Assembly: GCA_964035545.1 (NCBI GenBank)
Contig: OZ037772.1
Span: 776,501-840,500, forward strand
Direction of reading: 5' to 3'
Length of the DNA: 64,000 bases
Source of the DNA: Bugula neritina
Taxonomy: Eukaryota > Bryozoa > Gymnolaemata > Cheilostomatida > Bugulidae
Every line of letters begins with the position of its first letter. The first letter of the stretch is position 1. The position numbers and the translations under genes are program-made. This document shows positions 32,210-47,100 of the stretch, in pieces. The notes below the pieces were generated by a model. That model had not been told where the DNA came from, made no database searches, and saw nothing but the letters and a program-made list of their open reading frames with translations.

Positions 32210-32227
32210 ATCCCACCGCTGCCACCA
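32210..32227 (-). other. primer-binding site, tRNA-Leu
   Basis: One base after the 5' LTR the minus strand reads TGGTGGCAGCGGTGGGAT. This is the complement of a tRNA 3' end ATCCCACCGCTGCCACCA, which matches the end of animal tRNA-Leu(AAG) plus CCA as I remember it. Confidence 0.85.
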
Positions 32228-32228
32228 G

Positions 32229-32638
32229 TGTAGTGAATTTTGCCAGTTCACTATTATTATTTGTGGGTCTACTTAATCAAAGCCACTGCGACAGGTTGTT
32301 TACGATAAGATATTTTATTAGTTATACAAATACAAGAAGGTTATTTACTGCTAGCATGAATAGAAAATGATTACATAATTAAAGAGCTTTAATACACAAC
32401 TGTTCTAAATGAAGTCCCAAGCTGCTCTGCCGGCTAGCTACTCAGCGCACTGCAACTACGAGTAGCTAGCTCCACCTGCTATCAATTAATGTCATTGTCC
32501 TGATTGGTGGCTACTAGTGGTGCCACTACTGCCCATAGCTACACTCCGACAGTGTCGAACTCACAAGATACATAAAACAATATAGAGTAAACCTTTTCGA
32601 TTAATACCATAATACTTGTACTACTAAAATCTATCACA
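32229..32638 (-). repeat. 5' LTR, 410 bp
   Basis: It matches the 3' LTR. Transcription should start inside it, but I cannot place a TATA box or start site with confidence. Confidence 0.96.
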
Positions 32639-32642
32639 ATAC

Positions 32643-33926
32643 ACAGTATAGGCCTACTGTAATATACTAATAGTACAACTATACAAATACTATAAAATTA
32701 AGTATAATTGTTAAATTATTGCTTGCAAGCAATATAAAATAAAAATATGTGAATTTGCTGAAGGAGGCAGTAGTACTAGTACTCACTTACCCTTGAAGTT
32801 AAACTCCTAAAGTTAATCAAAGTACACACCTTCATCCTAGGTTCGAGAGGTAAGAGATGTTCTTCACTCAATTTTATCATGATAATCCCATCGCCAGTTG
32901 GCACGTTCACTTTGCAGATTGTAATTTAATATTGAATATTTTATTTACTGAGCTAGCTTTTACTAGTAACATATCAATCTGGGCGAGATCAGTAACGCTT
33001 ATAGCTACGTATTATATTACACAGAGCGGTTTATTTGAAGGCAGCGCACTGCAGCTGTGGTATGACTAGGGTAGCCTATCCAGGAGTGGATGTAAATTAT
33101 AAACGTTCTACGTGCTTTTTGAAAGCATTATAGTGATAGTATGCGATTTAGTCATTGATATAAAATTAAAGTTATTGTTTTAAAAATAATGATTTACTTA
33201 AAAAAAGTTATTTATTTATTTTATTATTGCTTTTTTAAAAAAAAAAATAATTGGTAAAGTTTTGAACACCCCTAATAATACCACAACTATATTCCACTCC
33301 TTTAGTTGTAACCTAATTAGATTAGAAGTCACATCTTCAATACAAACAAGCTAGGCTTAGTATTTCTGATGTCTGTATACTGCTGCATTAGCTTTAAAGT
33401 TTAAACTGTAGTGAAGCTTTTACTGAATTAGTAGACTGAAAGTGCAAAATCTAGTAAGCTACCAACACTATAAATTGGTATAAGCGAGTAAAGGAAATGA
33501 ACAGTATATGTGTACAGAAACTTGTACTCAAATACAATAACACTATAGTTATGGTTATTTGAGATGCAGTTGTATTAAAAAAAAATTGTGAATTGAATAT
33601 TCATTACAGACATTACATCATGCTGAATCGGGTTGCATATTTGACTATTTAAAACTGTTTTTATAAAATAACTTAACTATGTTACTTATCAGTGACAAGT
33701 AATATAGCATTTAAATTCAAACCATGAGCTCATTTCAGCTGAAAATAGCAGCACCTTGTCACTGCACATGAATGGCTGGCCACTGTTTGAGCCATTAGCA
33801 AAATGGCTTACAGCTGTTGCAAGCCTGCTACATGCAAGAATTATGTATCAATCAGAAACTTCTTATTCAATTGCAAGCATACCAGAATTGTATTACCATG
33901 ATATAAAAAGTTGCCTACATATTATA
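32643..33926. other. AT-rich flank, no gene seen
   Basis: Short open frames only (for example 32857-33069), without domain similarity. Confidence 0.4.
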
Positions 33927-34071
33927 TAGGTGCAATAGTAGAAAAGCTTTAACAGCCTAAATTTGTCAAAAGATGCTATTTTGAGAACAGGTTGAAATTC
34001 TCTCTAAACTTTTTTTGCTGCATCTCAACATAGGGTCTAATTTCTCAATATCCTCATCACTACACATACCT
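33927..34071 (+). mobile_element. MITE copy
   Basis: The left end TAGGTGCAATAGTAGAAAAG and right end ATTTCTCAATATCCTCATCA plus CTACACATACCT are inverted relatives of each other. They match the ends of the element at 11142-11302. The interior shares GGTTGAAATTCT. Confidence 0.6.
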
Positions 34072-35257
34072 CATACTTGGTATACTCATGCACCTGGTAA
34101 TAAGATTACTTTTAAAATAAAGTTATGCAATTACTACTCAATTGATTAAAAATTCCCTCCAACAATTTTTGTAGTTTCTGAATTTTTTTAATATTTTGCA
34201 TTAACAATACAATAAGCTTGGTTACAAATAATATATTATTAATTTAATTTAGATTGCTGTACAGAACCACAAAATAATGTGCTTTGAAATCACACACAAA
34301 AGCTATAAAACTCAGTGACTATTATACCTCTCATTAGCATTATAAGGCGCTTGCATGGGCTCTCATGCAAGCTGTATAATTACTAAACTGTTTTGGACTA
34401 AAAATATATAGGATATAACCTGTAGAGTATACATTTGAACGCCACTAGCTTGGAAGCTCTGCTTCCTAGTTAGACTTCAGAAATTGCTTCATTTTAGTAC
34501 AACTAATTAATCTAGATTCAAAGTAGACTACACATTGTATAGGGTATCAGCTGCAGGCAGTACAGCAATATTGCCATCACCAAGATTCTAACTACTATGG
34601 TCACCTTTCACCGCCATGGTCCTGCGCGGGTGGCGGGAAGATTCTAACTACTATAGCTACTATAATATAATAACCAGTCTCACACCGCCTAACTATTTTA
34701 CTGCAGAGATGAACTTTAACCCTTTGGTTTAGCGCGCACAACATGAATCATAGGCCGCGTGAGCTCCCTGTAATCATTATGATGGCTATGATGCAGCGCA
34801 GCTCTACCGTGTTCAACCAAGCATGCAGACTAAGTGAGAAGCAAAATTTCTAATAAAACCAGTGTATAAATTACATGTCTTCACTTATTCTATTGAAGCT
34901 ATGCAGAAAATTTGAAAAGGTTCCGATAGACAAATATCTTATCACTCCATAGGTCAGTTCTCACAAAGATATATCAATTAGGGATTGAATTATTTTTTGG
35001 GCACTGAGACCATGTTTTTTTGAGCAAAAACGGGCAAAATTTGGTAGTTTTTGGGGCATAAAAGTGCAACAGATGACATAAATGAGAGTTTTAAAAAAGG
35101 TTCCAACAGAGCAGCAAAAGATATACGACATAGTTTTTGAATTTTGTTTCTAGACTCAAAATTGATTGAGTTATGAGTTGGGCACTGTTTCATATATAAT
35201 TATAATAGAGCAATGAAATTACTGATTCAGTAGAAGGATGACCTTAATCAAGCTGTG
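34072..35257. other. intergenic, no gene seen
   Basis: AT-rich sequence. A direct repeat AGATTCTAACTACTAT at about 34583 and 34649 flanks a GC-rich patch. Confidence 0.4.
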
Positions 35258-35965
35258 AACATACTGAAATACACTGTAACATACTGAAATATACTGCAAC
35301 TTACTGAAATACACTGTAACATACTGAAATACACTGCAACATCCTACAACATACTGAAATACACTGTAACATACCAAAATATACTGCAACGTACTGCAAC
35401 ATACTGAAATACACTGTAACATACTGAAATATAGTGCAACATACTGAAATACACTGCTACATACTGAAATATACTGAAACATACTGCAACATACTGAAAT
35501 ACACTGTAACATACTGAAATACACTGCAAAATACTACAACATATTGAAATACACTGAAACACCGTGAAATATACTGCAACTTACCTAAATATACAATAAT
35601 ATACTGAAATTTACTGTAACACATTGGAAAAAACTACAACATACTGAAATACACTGCAACGCACTGGAATACACCGCAAAATACTACAACATACTGAAAT
35701 ACACTGTAACATATTGAAATACAATGCAACACATTGAAACATAATGCTATGTACCGAAATATATGGTAAACTACTTAAATATACTGTAACACATTGAAAA
35801 ACACTGCAACATATTGAAATATACTGCGACACATTGCAATATAGTGTGACATACTGAAATATGCTGTAGCACACTGAAATACACTGCAACTCACTGAAAT
35901 AAACTGCAACATACTTAACTACACTGTGACATACTGAAATATACTACAACATACTGAAATACACT

Positions 35966-38420
35966 GCTTCATACTGAAATATACTGCAACATACTGTAAC
36001 ACACTGAAATATACTGCAACATACTGAAATACACTGTAACATACTGAAATATACTGCAACATACTGAAATACACTGCAACATACTACAACATATTGAGAT
36101 ACGCTGCAACACATTGAAATACACTGCAAAATACAGTAGCACACTGAAATACACTGCAAAATACTGTAACACACTGAAATATATTGCAACATACTGCAAC
36201 ATCCTGAAATACACTGTAACATACTGAAATATACTGCTACATACTGAAATATACTGCAACATACTGCAGCATACTGAAATACACTGTAACATACTGAACT
36301 ACACTGCAACATACTACAACAAATTGAAATACACTGCAACACATTGAAATATACTGCAACATACTTAAATATACGGTAATATACTGAAAAAAACTGTAAC
36401 ACTTTGAAAAATACTGCAACATACTGAAATACACTGCAAAATAATACAACATACTGAAATACACTGTAACATATTGAAATACACTGCAACACATTTAAAT
36501 GTACTGCGACATACCAAAATATATTGTAAACTGCGAAAATATACTGTGACACATTGAAAAATACTGCAACATACTGAAATATACTGCGACACATTGAAAT
36601 ATACTGCAACATACCAAAATATATGGTAAACTGCGAAAATATACTATGACACATTGAAAAATACTGCAACATACTGAAATATACTGCGACACATTGCAAT
36701 ATACTGTAACATACCGAAATATGCTGTAGCACACTGAAATACACTGCAACATACTGAAATACACTGCAACACACTGAAATACACTGCAAAATTATACAAC
36801 ATACTGAAATACACTGTAACATATTGAAATACACTGCAACACATTGAAATATACTGCAACATACCAAAATATATGGTAAACTGCAAAATAATACAACATA
36901 CTGAAATACACTGTCACATAATGAAATACACTGCAACACATTGAAATATACTGCAACATACCAAAATATATGGTAAACTGCGAAAATATACTGTGACACA
37001 TTGAAAAATACTGCAACATACTGAAATATACTGCGACACATTGCAATATACTGTAACATACCGAAATATGCTGTAGCACACTGAAATACACTGCAACTCA
37101 CTGAAATATACTGCAACATACTAAAATACACTGCAACATACTTAACTACACTGTGACATACTGAAATATACTACAACATACTGAAATACACTGCTTCATA
37201 CTGAAATATACTGCAACATACTGTAACACACTGAAATATACTGCAACATACTGAAATACACTGTAACATACTGAAATATACTGCAACATACTGAAATACA
37301 CTGCAACATACTACAACATATTGAGATACGCTGCAACACATTGAAATACACTGCAAAATACAGTAGCACACTGAAATACACTGCAAAATACTGTAACACA
37401 CTGAAATATATTGCAACATACTGCAACATCCTGAAATACACTGTAACATACTGAAATATACTGCTACATACTGAAATATACTGCAACATACTGCAACATA
37501 CTGAAATACACTGTAACATACTGAACTACACTGCAACATACTACAACAAATTGAAATACACTGCAACACATTGAAATATACTGCAACATACCTAAATATA
37601 CGGTAATATACTGAAAAAAACTGTAACACTTTGAAAAATACTGCAACATACTGAAATACACTGCAAAATAATACAACATACTGAAATACACTGTAACATA
37701 TTGAAATACACTGCAACACATTTAAATGTACTGCGACATACCAAAATATATTGTAAACTGCGAAAATATACTGTGACACATTGAAAAATACTGCAACATA
37801 CTGAAATATACTGCGACACATTGAAATATACTGCAACATACCAAAATATATGGTAAACTGCGAAAATATACTATGACACATTGAAAAATACTGCAACATA
37901 CTGAAATATACTGCGACAGATTGCAATATACTGTAACATACCGAAATATGCTGTAGCACACTGAAATACACTGCAACATACTGAAATACACTGCAACACA
38001 CTGAAATACACTGCAAAATAATACAACATACTGAAATACACTGTAACATATTGAAATACACTGCAACACATAGAAATATACTGCAACATACCAAAATATA
38101 TGGTAAACTGCAAAATAATACAACATACTGAAATACACTGTCACATAATGAAATACACTGCAACACATTGAAATATACTGCAACATACCAAAATATATGG
38201 TAAACTGCAAAATAATACAACATACTGAAACACACTGTAACATATTGAAATACACTGCAACACATTGAATAATACTGCAACATACCAAAATATATGGTAA
38301 ACTGCGAAAATATACTGTGACACATTGAAAAATACTGCAACATACTGAAATATACTGCGACACATTGCAATATACTGTAACATACCGAAATATGCTGTAG
38401 CACACTGAAATACACTGCAA
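35966..38420. repeat. higher-order repeat, two copies of about 1.23 kb
   Basis: Landmarks recur with a constant offset of 1227 bp: ACTGCTTCATACTGAAAT at 35962 and 37189, and the blocks near 36237/37464, 36365/37592 and 36644/37871. The copies are nearly identical. Confidence 0.85.
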
Positions 38421-41400
38421 CTCACTGAAATATACTGCAACATACTAAAATACACTGCAACATACTACAACATAGTGAGATACGCTGCAACACATTGAAA
38501 TACACTGCAAAATACTGTAACACACTGAAATACACTGCAAAATACTGTAACACACTGAAATATACTGCAACATACTGCAACATCCTGAAATACACTGTAA
38601 CATACTGAAATACACTGCTACATACTGAAATATACTGCAACATACTGCAACATACTGAAGTACACTGTAACATACTGAACTACACTGCAACATACTACAA
38701 CAAATTGAAATACACTGCAACACACTGCAATACACTGCAAAACAAAACAACATACTGAAATACACTGTAACATATTGAAATACACTGCAACACATTGAAA
38801 TATACTGTAACTCACTGAAATATACTGTAACTCACTGAAATATAGTGTAATATACGGAAATATACTGTAACATACTCGAATATACTGTAACACACTGAAA
38901 TATACTGCAACATACTGAAATACACTGCAACATACTGAAATATACTGCAACATACTGAAGTACACTGTAACATACTGAAATATACTGCAACATACTGCAA
39001 CATACTGAAATACACTGTAACATACTGAAATACACTGTAACATACTGAAATATACTGCAACATACTGCAACATACTGAAATACGCTGTAACATACTGAAA
39101 TACACTGCAACATACTACAACGTATTGAGATACACTGCAATACATTGAAATACACTGCAAAATACTGTAACACACTGAAATATACTGCAACATACTGAAA
39201 TACACTGTAACATACTGAAATATACTGCAACACACTGCAACTTACTGAAATACACTGTAACTTACTGGAATACACCGCAAAATACTACAACATACTGAAA
39301 TACACTGCAACACACTGGAATACACCGCAAAATACTACAACATACTGAAATTCACTGTAACATATTGAAGTACACTGCAACACATTGAAACATATTGCTA
39401 TGTACCGAAATATATGGTAAACTACTTAAATATACTGTAACACATTGAAAAACACTGCAACATATTGAAATATACTGCGACACATTGCAATATACTGGGA
39501 CATACTGAAATATGCTGTAGCACACTGAAATACACTGCAACTCACTGAAATAAACTGCAACATACTTGACTACACTGTGACATACTGAAATATACTACAA
39601 CATACTGAAATACACTGCTTCATACTGAAATATACTGCAACATACTGCAACATACTGAAATACACTGTAACATACTGAAATACACTGCAACATACTACAA
39701 CATATTGAGATACACCGCAACACATTGAAATACACTGCAAAATACTGTAACACACTGAAATATACTGCAACATACTGAAATACACTGTAACATACTGAAA
39801 TATACTGCAACATACTGAAATACACTGCAACATACTACAACATATTGAGATACGCCGCAACACATTGAAATACACTGCAAAATACAGTAACACACTGAAA
39901 TATATTGCAACATACTGCAACATCCTGAAATACACTGTAACATACTGAAATATACTGCTACATACTGAAATATACTGCAACATACTGCAACATACTGAAA
40001 TACACTGTAACATACTGAACTACACTGCAACATACTACAACAAATTGAAATACACTGCAACACATTCAAATATACTGCAACATACTTAAATATACGGTAA
40101 TATATTGAAAAAAACTGTAACACCTTGAAAAATACTGCAACATAGTGCAATACACTGCAACACACTAAAATACACTGCAAAATAATACAACATACTGAAA
40201 TACACTGTAACATATTGAAATACACTGCAACACATTGAAATATACTGCAACATACCAAAATATATTGTAAACTGCGAAAATATACTGTGACACATTGAAA
40301 AATACTGCAACATACTGAAATATACTGCGACACATTGAAATATACTGTGACATACTGAAATATGCTGTAGCACACTGAAATATACTGCAACATACTGAAA
40401 TACACTGCAACATACTACAACATAATGAGATACGCTGCAACACATTGAAATACACTGCAAAATACAGTAGCACACTGAAATACACTGCAAAATACTGTAA
40501 CACACTGAAATATATTGCAACATACTGCAACATCCTGAAATACACTGTAACATACTGAAATATACTGCTACATACTGAAATATACTGCAACATACTGCAA
40601 CATACTGAAATACACTGTAACATACTGAACTACACTGCAACATACTACAACAAATTGAAATACACTGCAACACATTGAAATATACTGCAACATACTTAAA
40701 TATACGGTAATATACTGAAAAAAACTGTAACACTTTGAAAAATACTGCAACATACTGAAATACACTGCAAAATAATACAACATACTGAAATACACTGTAA
40801 CATATTGAAATACACTGCAACACATTTAAATGTACTGCGACATACCAAAATATATTGTAAACTGCGAAAATATACTGTGACACATTGAAAAATACTGCAA
40901 CATACTGAAATATACTGCGACACATTGAAATATACTGCAACATACCAAAATATATGGTAAACTGCGAAAATATACTATGACACATTGAAAAATACTGCAA
41001 CATACTGAAATATACTGCGACACATTGCAATATACTGTAACATACCGAAATATGCTGTAGCACACTGAAATACACTGCAACATACTGAAATACACTGCAA
41101 CACACTGAAATACACTGCAAAATAATACAACATACTGAAATACACTGTAACATATTGAAATACACTGCAACACATTGAAATATACTGCAACATACCAAAA
41201 TATATGGTAAACTGCAAAATAATACAACATACTGAAATACACTGTCACATAATGAAATACACTGCAACACATTGAAATATACTGCAACATACCAAAATAT
41301 ATGGTAAACTGCAAAATAATACAACATACTGAAACACACTGTAACATATTGAAATACACTGCAACACATTGAATAATACTGCAACATACCAAAATATATG

Positions 41401-43160
41401 GTAAACTGCGAAAATATACTGTGACACATTGAAAAATACTGCAACATACTGAAATATACTGCGACACATTGCAATATACTGTAACATACCGAAATATGCT
41501 GTAGCACACTGAAATACACTGCAACTCACTGAAATATACTGCAACATACTAAAATACACTGCAACATACTACAACATAGTGAGATACGCTGCAACACATT
41601 GAAATACACTGCAAAATACTGTAACACACTGAAATACACTGCAAAATACTGTAACACACTGAAATATACTGCAACATACTGCAACATCCTGAAATACACT
41701 GTAACATACTGAAATACACTGCTACATACTGAAATATACTGCAACATACTGCAACATACTGAAGTACACTGTAACATACTGAACTACACTGCAACATACT
41801 ACAACAAATTGAAATACACTGCAACACACTGCAATACACTGCAAAACAAAACAACATACTGAAATACACTGTAACATATTGAAATACACTGCAACACATT
41901 GAAATATACTGTAACTCACTGAAATATACTGTAACTCACTGAAATATAGTGTAATATACGGAAATATACTGTAACATACTCGAATATACTGTAACACACT
42001 GAAATATACTGCAACATACTGAAATACACTGCAACATACTGAAATATACTGCAACATACTGAAGTACACTGTAACATACTGAAATATACTGCAACATACT
42101 GCAACATACTGAAATACACTGTAACATACTGAAATATACTGCAACATACTGCAACATACTGAAATACGCTGTAACATACTGAAATACACTGCAACATACT
42201 ACAACGTATTGAGATACACTGCAATACATTGAAATACACTGCAAAATACTGTAACACACTGAAATATACTGCAACATACTGAAATACACTGTAACATACT
42301 GAAATATACTGCAACACACTGCAACTTACTGAAATACACTGTAACTTACTGGAATACACCGCAAAATACTACAACATACTGAAATACACTGCAACACACT
42401 GGAATACACCGCAAAATACTACAACATACTGAAATACACTGTAACATATTGAAGTACACTGCAACACATTGAAACATATTGCTATGTACCGAAATATATG
42501 GTAAACTACTTAAATATACTGTAACACATTGAAAAACACTGCAACATATTGAAATATACTGCGACACATTGCAATATACTGTGACATACTGAAATATGCT
42601 GTAGCACACTGAAATACACTGCAACTCACTGAAATAAACTGCAACATACTTAACTACACTGTGACATACTGAAATATACTACAACATACTGAAATACACT
42701 GCTTCATACTGAAATATACTGCAACATACTGCAACATACTGAAATACACTGTAACATACTGAAATACACTGCAACATACTACAACATATTGAGATACACC
42801 GCAACACATTGAAATACACTGCAAAATACTGTAACACACTGAAATATACTGCAACATACTGAAATACACTGTAACATACTGAAATATACTGCAACATACT
42901 GAAATACACTGCAACATACTACAACATATTGAGATACGCCGCAACAGATTGAAATACACTGCAAAATACAGTAACACACTGAAATATATTGCAACATACT
43001 GCAACATCCTGAAATACACTGTAACATACTGAAATATGCTGCTACATACTGAAATATACTGCAACATACTGCAACATACTGAAATACACTGTAACATACT
43101 GAACTACACTGCAACATACTACAACAAATTGAAATACACTGCAACACATTCAAATATACT
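37190..43160. repeat. higher-order repeat, two copies of about 3.1 kb
   Basis: Blocks near 38422/41526 and 38445/41549 are offset by 3104 bp. From about 38832/41916 onwards the offset is 3084 bp (39570/42654), so the second copy lacks one 20-bp dimer. The copies otherwise match closely. Confidence 0.85.
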
Positions 43161-44154
43161 GCAACATACTTAAATATACGGTAATATATTGAAAAAAACT
43201 GTAACACCTTGAAAAATACTGCAACATAGTGCAATACACTGCAACACACTGAAATACACTGCAAAATAATACAACATACTGAAATACACTGTAACATATT
43301 GAAATACACTGCAACACATTGAAATATACTGCAACATACCAAAATATATTGTAAACTGCGAAAATATACTGTGACACATTGAAAAATACTGCAACATACT
43401 GAAATATACTGCGACACATTGAAATATACTGCAACATACCAAAATATATGGTAAACTGCGAAAACATACTGTGACACATTGAAAAATACTGCAACATACT
43501 GAAATATACTGCGACACATTGCAATATACTGTAACATACCGAAATATGCTGTAGCACACTGAAATACACTGCAACATACTGAAATACACTGCAACACACT
43601 GAAATACACTGCAAAATAATACAACATACTGAAATACACTGTAACATATTGAAATATACTGCAACACATTGAAATGCACTGCAAAATACTGTAACACACT
43701 GAAATACACTGCGAAATAAGGTAACACACTGAAATATACTGCAACATACTGCAACATCCTGAAATACACTGTAACATACCTAAATAAACGTTATTATACT
43801 GAAAAAAACTGTAACACATTGAAAAATACTGCAACATCCTGAAATACACTGCAACACACTGTAATACACTGCAAAACAATACAACATACTGAATTACACT
43901 GTAACATATTGAAATACACTGCAACACATTTAAATATACTGTAACTCACTGAAATATACTGTAACTCACTGAAATATAGTGTAATATGCGGAAATATACT
44001 GTAACATACTCGAATATTCTGTAACACACTGGAATATACTGCAACATACTGAAATACACTGCAACATACTGAAATATACTGCAACATACTGAAATACACT
44101 GTAACCTACTAAAATATACTGCAACATACTGCAACATACTGAAATACACTGCAA

Positions 44155-47100
44155 CACGTTGAATTACACTGCAACATACTGAAATCTGCTGTAACATATC
44201 GAAATACACAGCAACACCTTGAATTACACTGTAACTCACTGAAATATACTGTAACTCACTGAAATATAGTGTAATATACGGAAATGTACTGTAACATACT
44301 GGAATATACTGCAACATACTGAAATACACTGTAACATACTGAAATATAGTGCAACATACTGAAATATACTGCAACATACCTAAATATATGGCAATATACT
44401 GAATTATGCTGTAACACATTGAAAAATACTACAACATACTGAAATACACTGCAACATATTTAAATACGCTGTAACATATTGAAATACACTGCAACACATT
44501 ATAATATACTGCAACACATCGAAATATACTGTAACTCACTGAAATATACTGTAACTCACTGAAATATAGTGTAATATACGGAAATGTACTGTAACATACT
44601 GGAATATACTGTAACATACTGACATATACTGCAACATACTGCAACATACTGAAGTACACTGTAACATGCTGAAATACACTGCAACATACTACAACATATT
44701 GAAAAACAGTGCAACACATTGAAATACACTGCAAAATACTGTAACACACTGAAATACACTGCGAAATAAGGTAACACACTGAAATATACTGCAACATACT
44801 GCAACATCCTGAAATACACTGTAACATACCTAAATAAACGTTGATATACTGAAAAAAACTGTAACACATTGAAAAATACTGCAAAATCCTGAAATACACT
44901 GCAACACACTGAAATACACTGCAAAACAATACAACATACTGAAATACACTGTAACATATTGAAATACACTGCAACACATTGAAATATACTGTAACTCACT
45001 GAAATATACTGTAACTCACTGAAAAATAGTGTAATATGCGGAAATATACTGTAACACACTCGAATATTCTGTAACACACTGAAATATACTGCAACATACT
45101 GAAATACAATGCAACACATTGAAACATATTGCTACGTACCGAAATATATGGTAAACTACTAAAATATACTGTAACACATTGGAAAATACTGCAACATATT
45201 GAAATATACTGCGACACATTGCAACATACTGTAACATACTGAAATATGCTGTAGCACACTGAAATACACTGCAACTCACTGAAATAAACTGCAAGATACT
45301 TAACTACACTGTGACATACTGAAATATACTACAACATACTGAAATACACTGCTACATACTGAAATATACTGCAACATACTGCAACATACTGAAATACACT
45401 GTAACATACTGAAATACACTGCAACGTACTACAACATATTGAGATACACCGCAACACATTGAAATACACTGCAAAATACTGTAACACACTGAAATATACT
45501 GCAACATACTGAAATACACTGTAACATACTGAAATATACTGCAACATACTGAAATACACTGCAACGTACTACAACATAGTGAGATACGCTGCAACACATA
45601 GAAATACACTGCAAAATACTGTAACACACTGAAATACACTGCAAAATACTGTAACACACTGAAATATACTGCAACATCCTGAAATACACTGTAACATACT
45701 GAAATACACTGCTACATACTGAAATATACTGCAACATACTGCAACATACTGAAGTACACTGTAACATACTGAACTATACTGCAACATACTACAACAAATT
45801 GAAATACACTGCAACACACTGCAATACACTGCAAAACAATACAACATACTGAAATACACTATAACATATTGAAATACACTGCAACACATTGAAATATACT
45901 GTAACTCACTGAAATATATTGTAACTCACTGAAATATAGTGTAATATACGGTAATATACTGTAACATACTCGAATATACTGTAACACACTGAAATATACT
46001 GCAACATACTGAAATACACTGCAACATACTGAAATATACTGCAACATACTGAAATATACTGCAACATACTGAAGTACACTGTAACATACTGAAATATACT
46101 GCAACATACTGCAACATACTGAAGTACACTGTAACATACTGAAATATACTGCAACATACTGCAACATACTGAAATACACTGTAACATACTGAAACACACT
46201 GCAACATACTACAACATATTGAAATACACTGCAACACATTGAAATATACTGCAACATACCTAAACATACGGTAAGATACTGAAAAAAACTGTAACACATT
46301 GAAAAATATTGCAACATATTGAAATACACTGCAACACACTGAAATACACTGCAAAATAATACAACATACTGACATACACTGTAACATATTGAAATACACT
46401 GCAAGACATTGAAATATACTGTAACATACTGAAATATACTGCGACACATTGCAATATACTGTAACATACTGAAATATGCTGTAGCACACTGAAATACACT
46501 GCAACTTCCTGAAATATACTGCAAAATACTGAAATACACTGCAAAATACTACAACATAATATGTTGTAACATATAGAAATATACTGCAATATAGTGCAAC
46601 ATACTGAAATACACTGTAACATATTGAAACACACTGCAACACATTGAATTGCACTGCAACATACTAAAATACGCTGTAACATATTGAAATACACTGCAAT
46701 GCATTGAAATCTACTGTAACTCACTGAAACATACTGTAACTCACTGAAACATAGTGTAATATACGGAAATGTACTGTAACATACTGGAATATACTGTAAC
46801 TCACTGAAATATACTGCAACATACTGAAATACACTGTAACATACTGAAATATACTGCAACATACTGCAATATACTGAAATACGCTGTAACATACTGAAAT
46901 ACACTGCAACATACTACAACGTCTTGAGATACACTGCAATACATTGAAATACACTGCAAAATACTGTAACACACTGAAATATACTGCAACATACTGAAAT
47001 ACACTGTAACATACTGAAATATACTGCAACACACTGCAACTTACTGAAATACACTGTAACATACTGAAATACACTGCAACATCCTACAACATACTGAAAT

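Larger units (their letters stand above)
24757..32638 (-). mobile_element. full-length Ty3/gypsy LTR retrotransposon, 7.88 kb
   Basis: It is coded on the minus strand. Order: 5' LTR (32638-32229), PBS, gag, -1 frameshift signal, pol (PR, RT, RNase H, integrase), a third ORF, PPT, 3' LTR (25166-24757). Integrase after RNase H defines Ty3/gypsy (Metaviridae). The two 410-bp LTRs look identical by eye, start TG and end CA, and are flanked by ATAC on both sides (24753-24756 and 32639-32642), a 4-bp target duplication. The internal region is markedly GC-richer than the host DNA. Identical LTRs imply a recent insertion, but pol carries a frameshift and a stop, so this copy probably depends on other copies. 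Confidence 0.97.
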
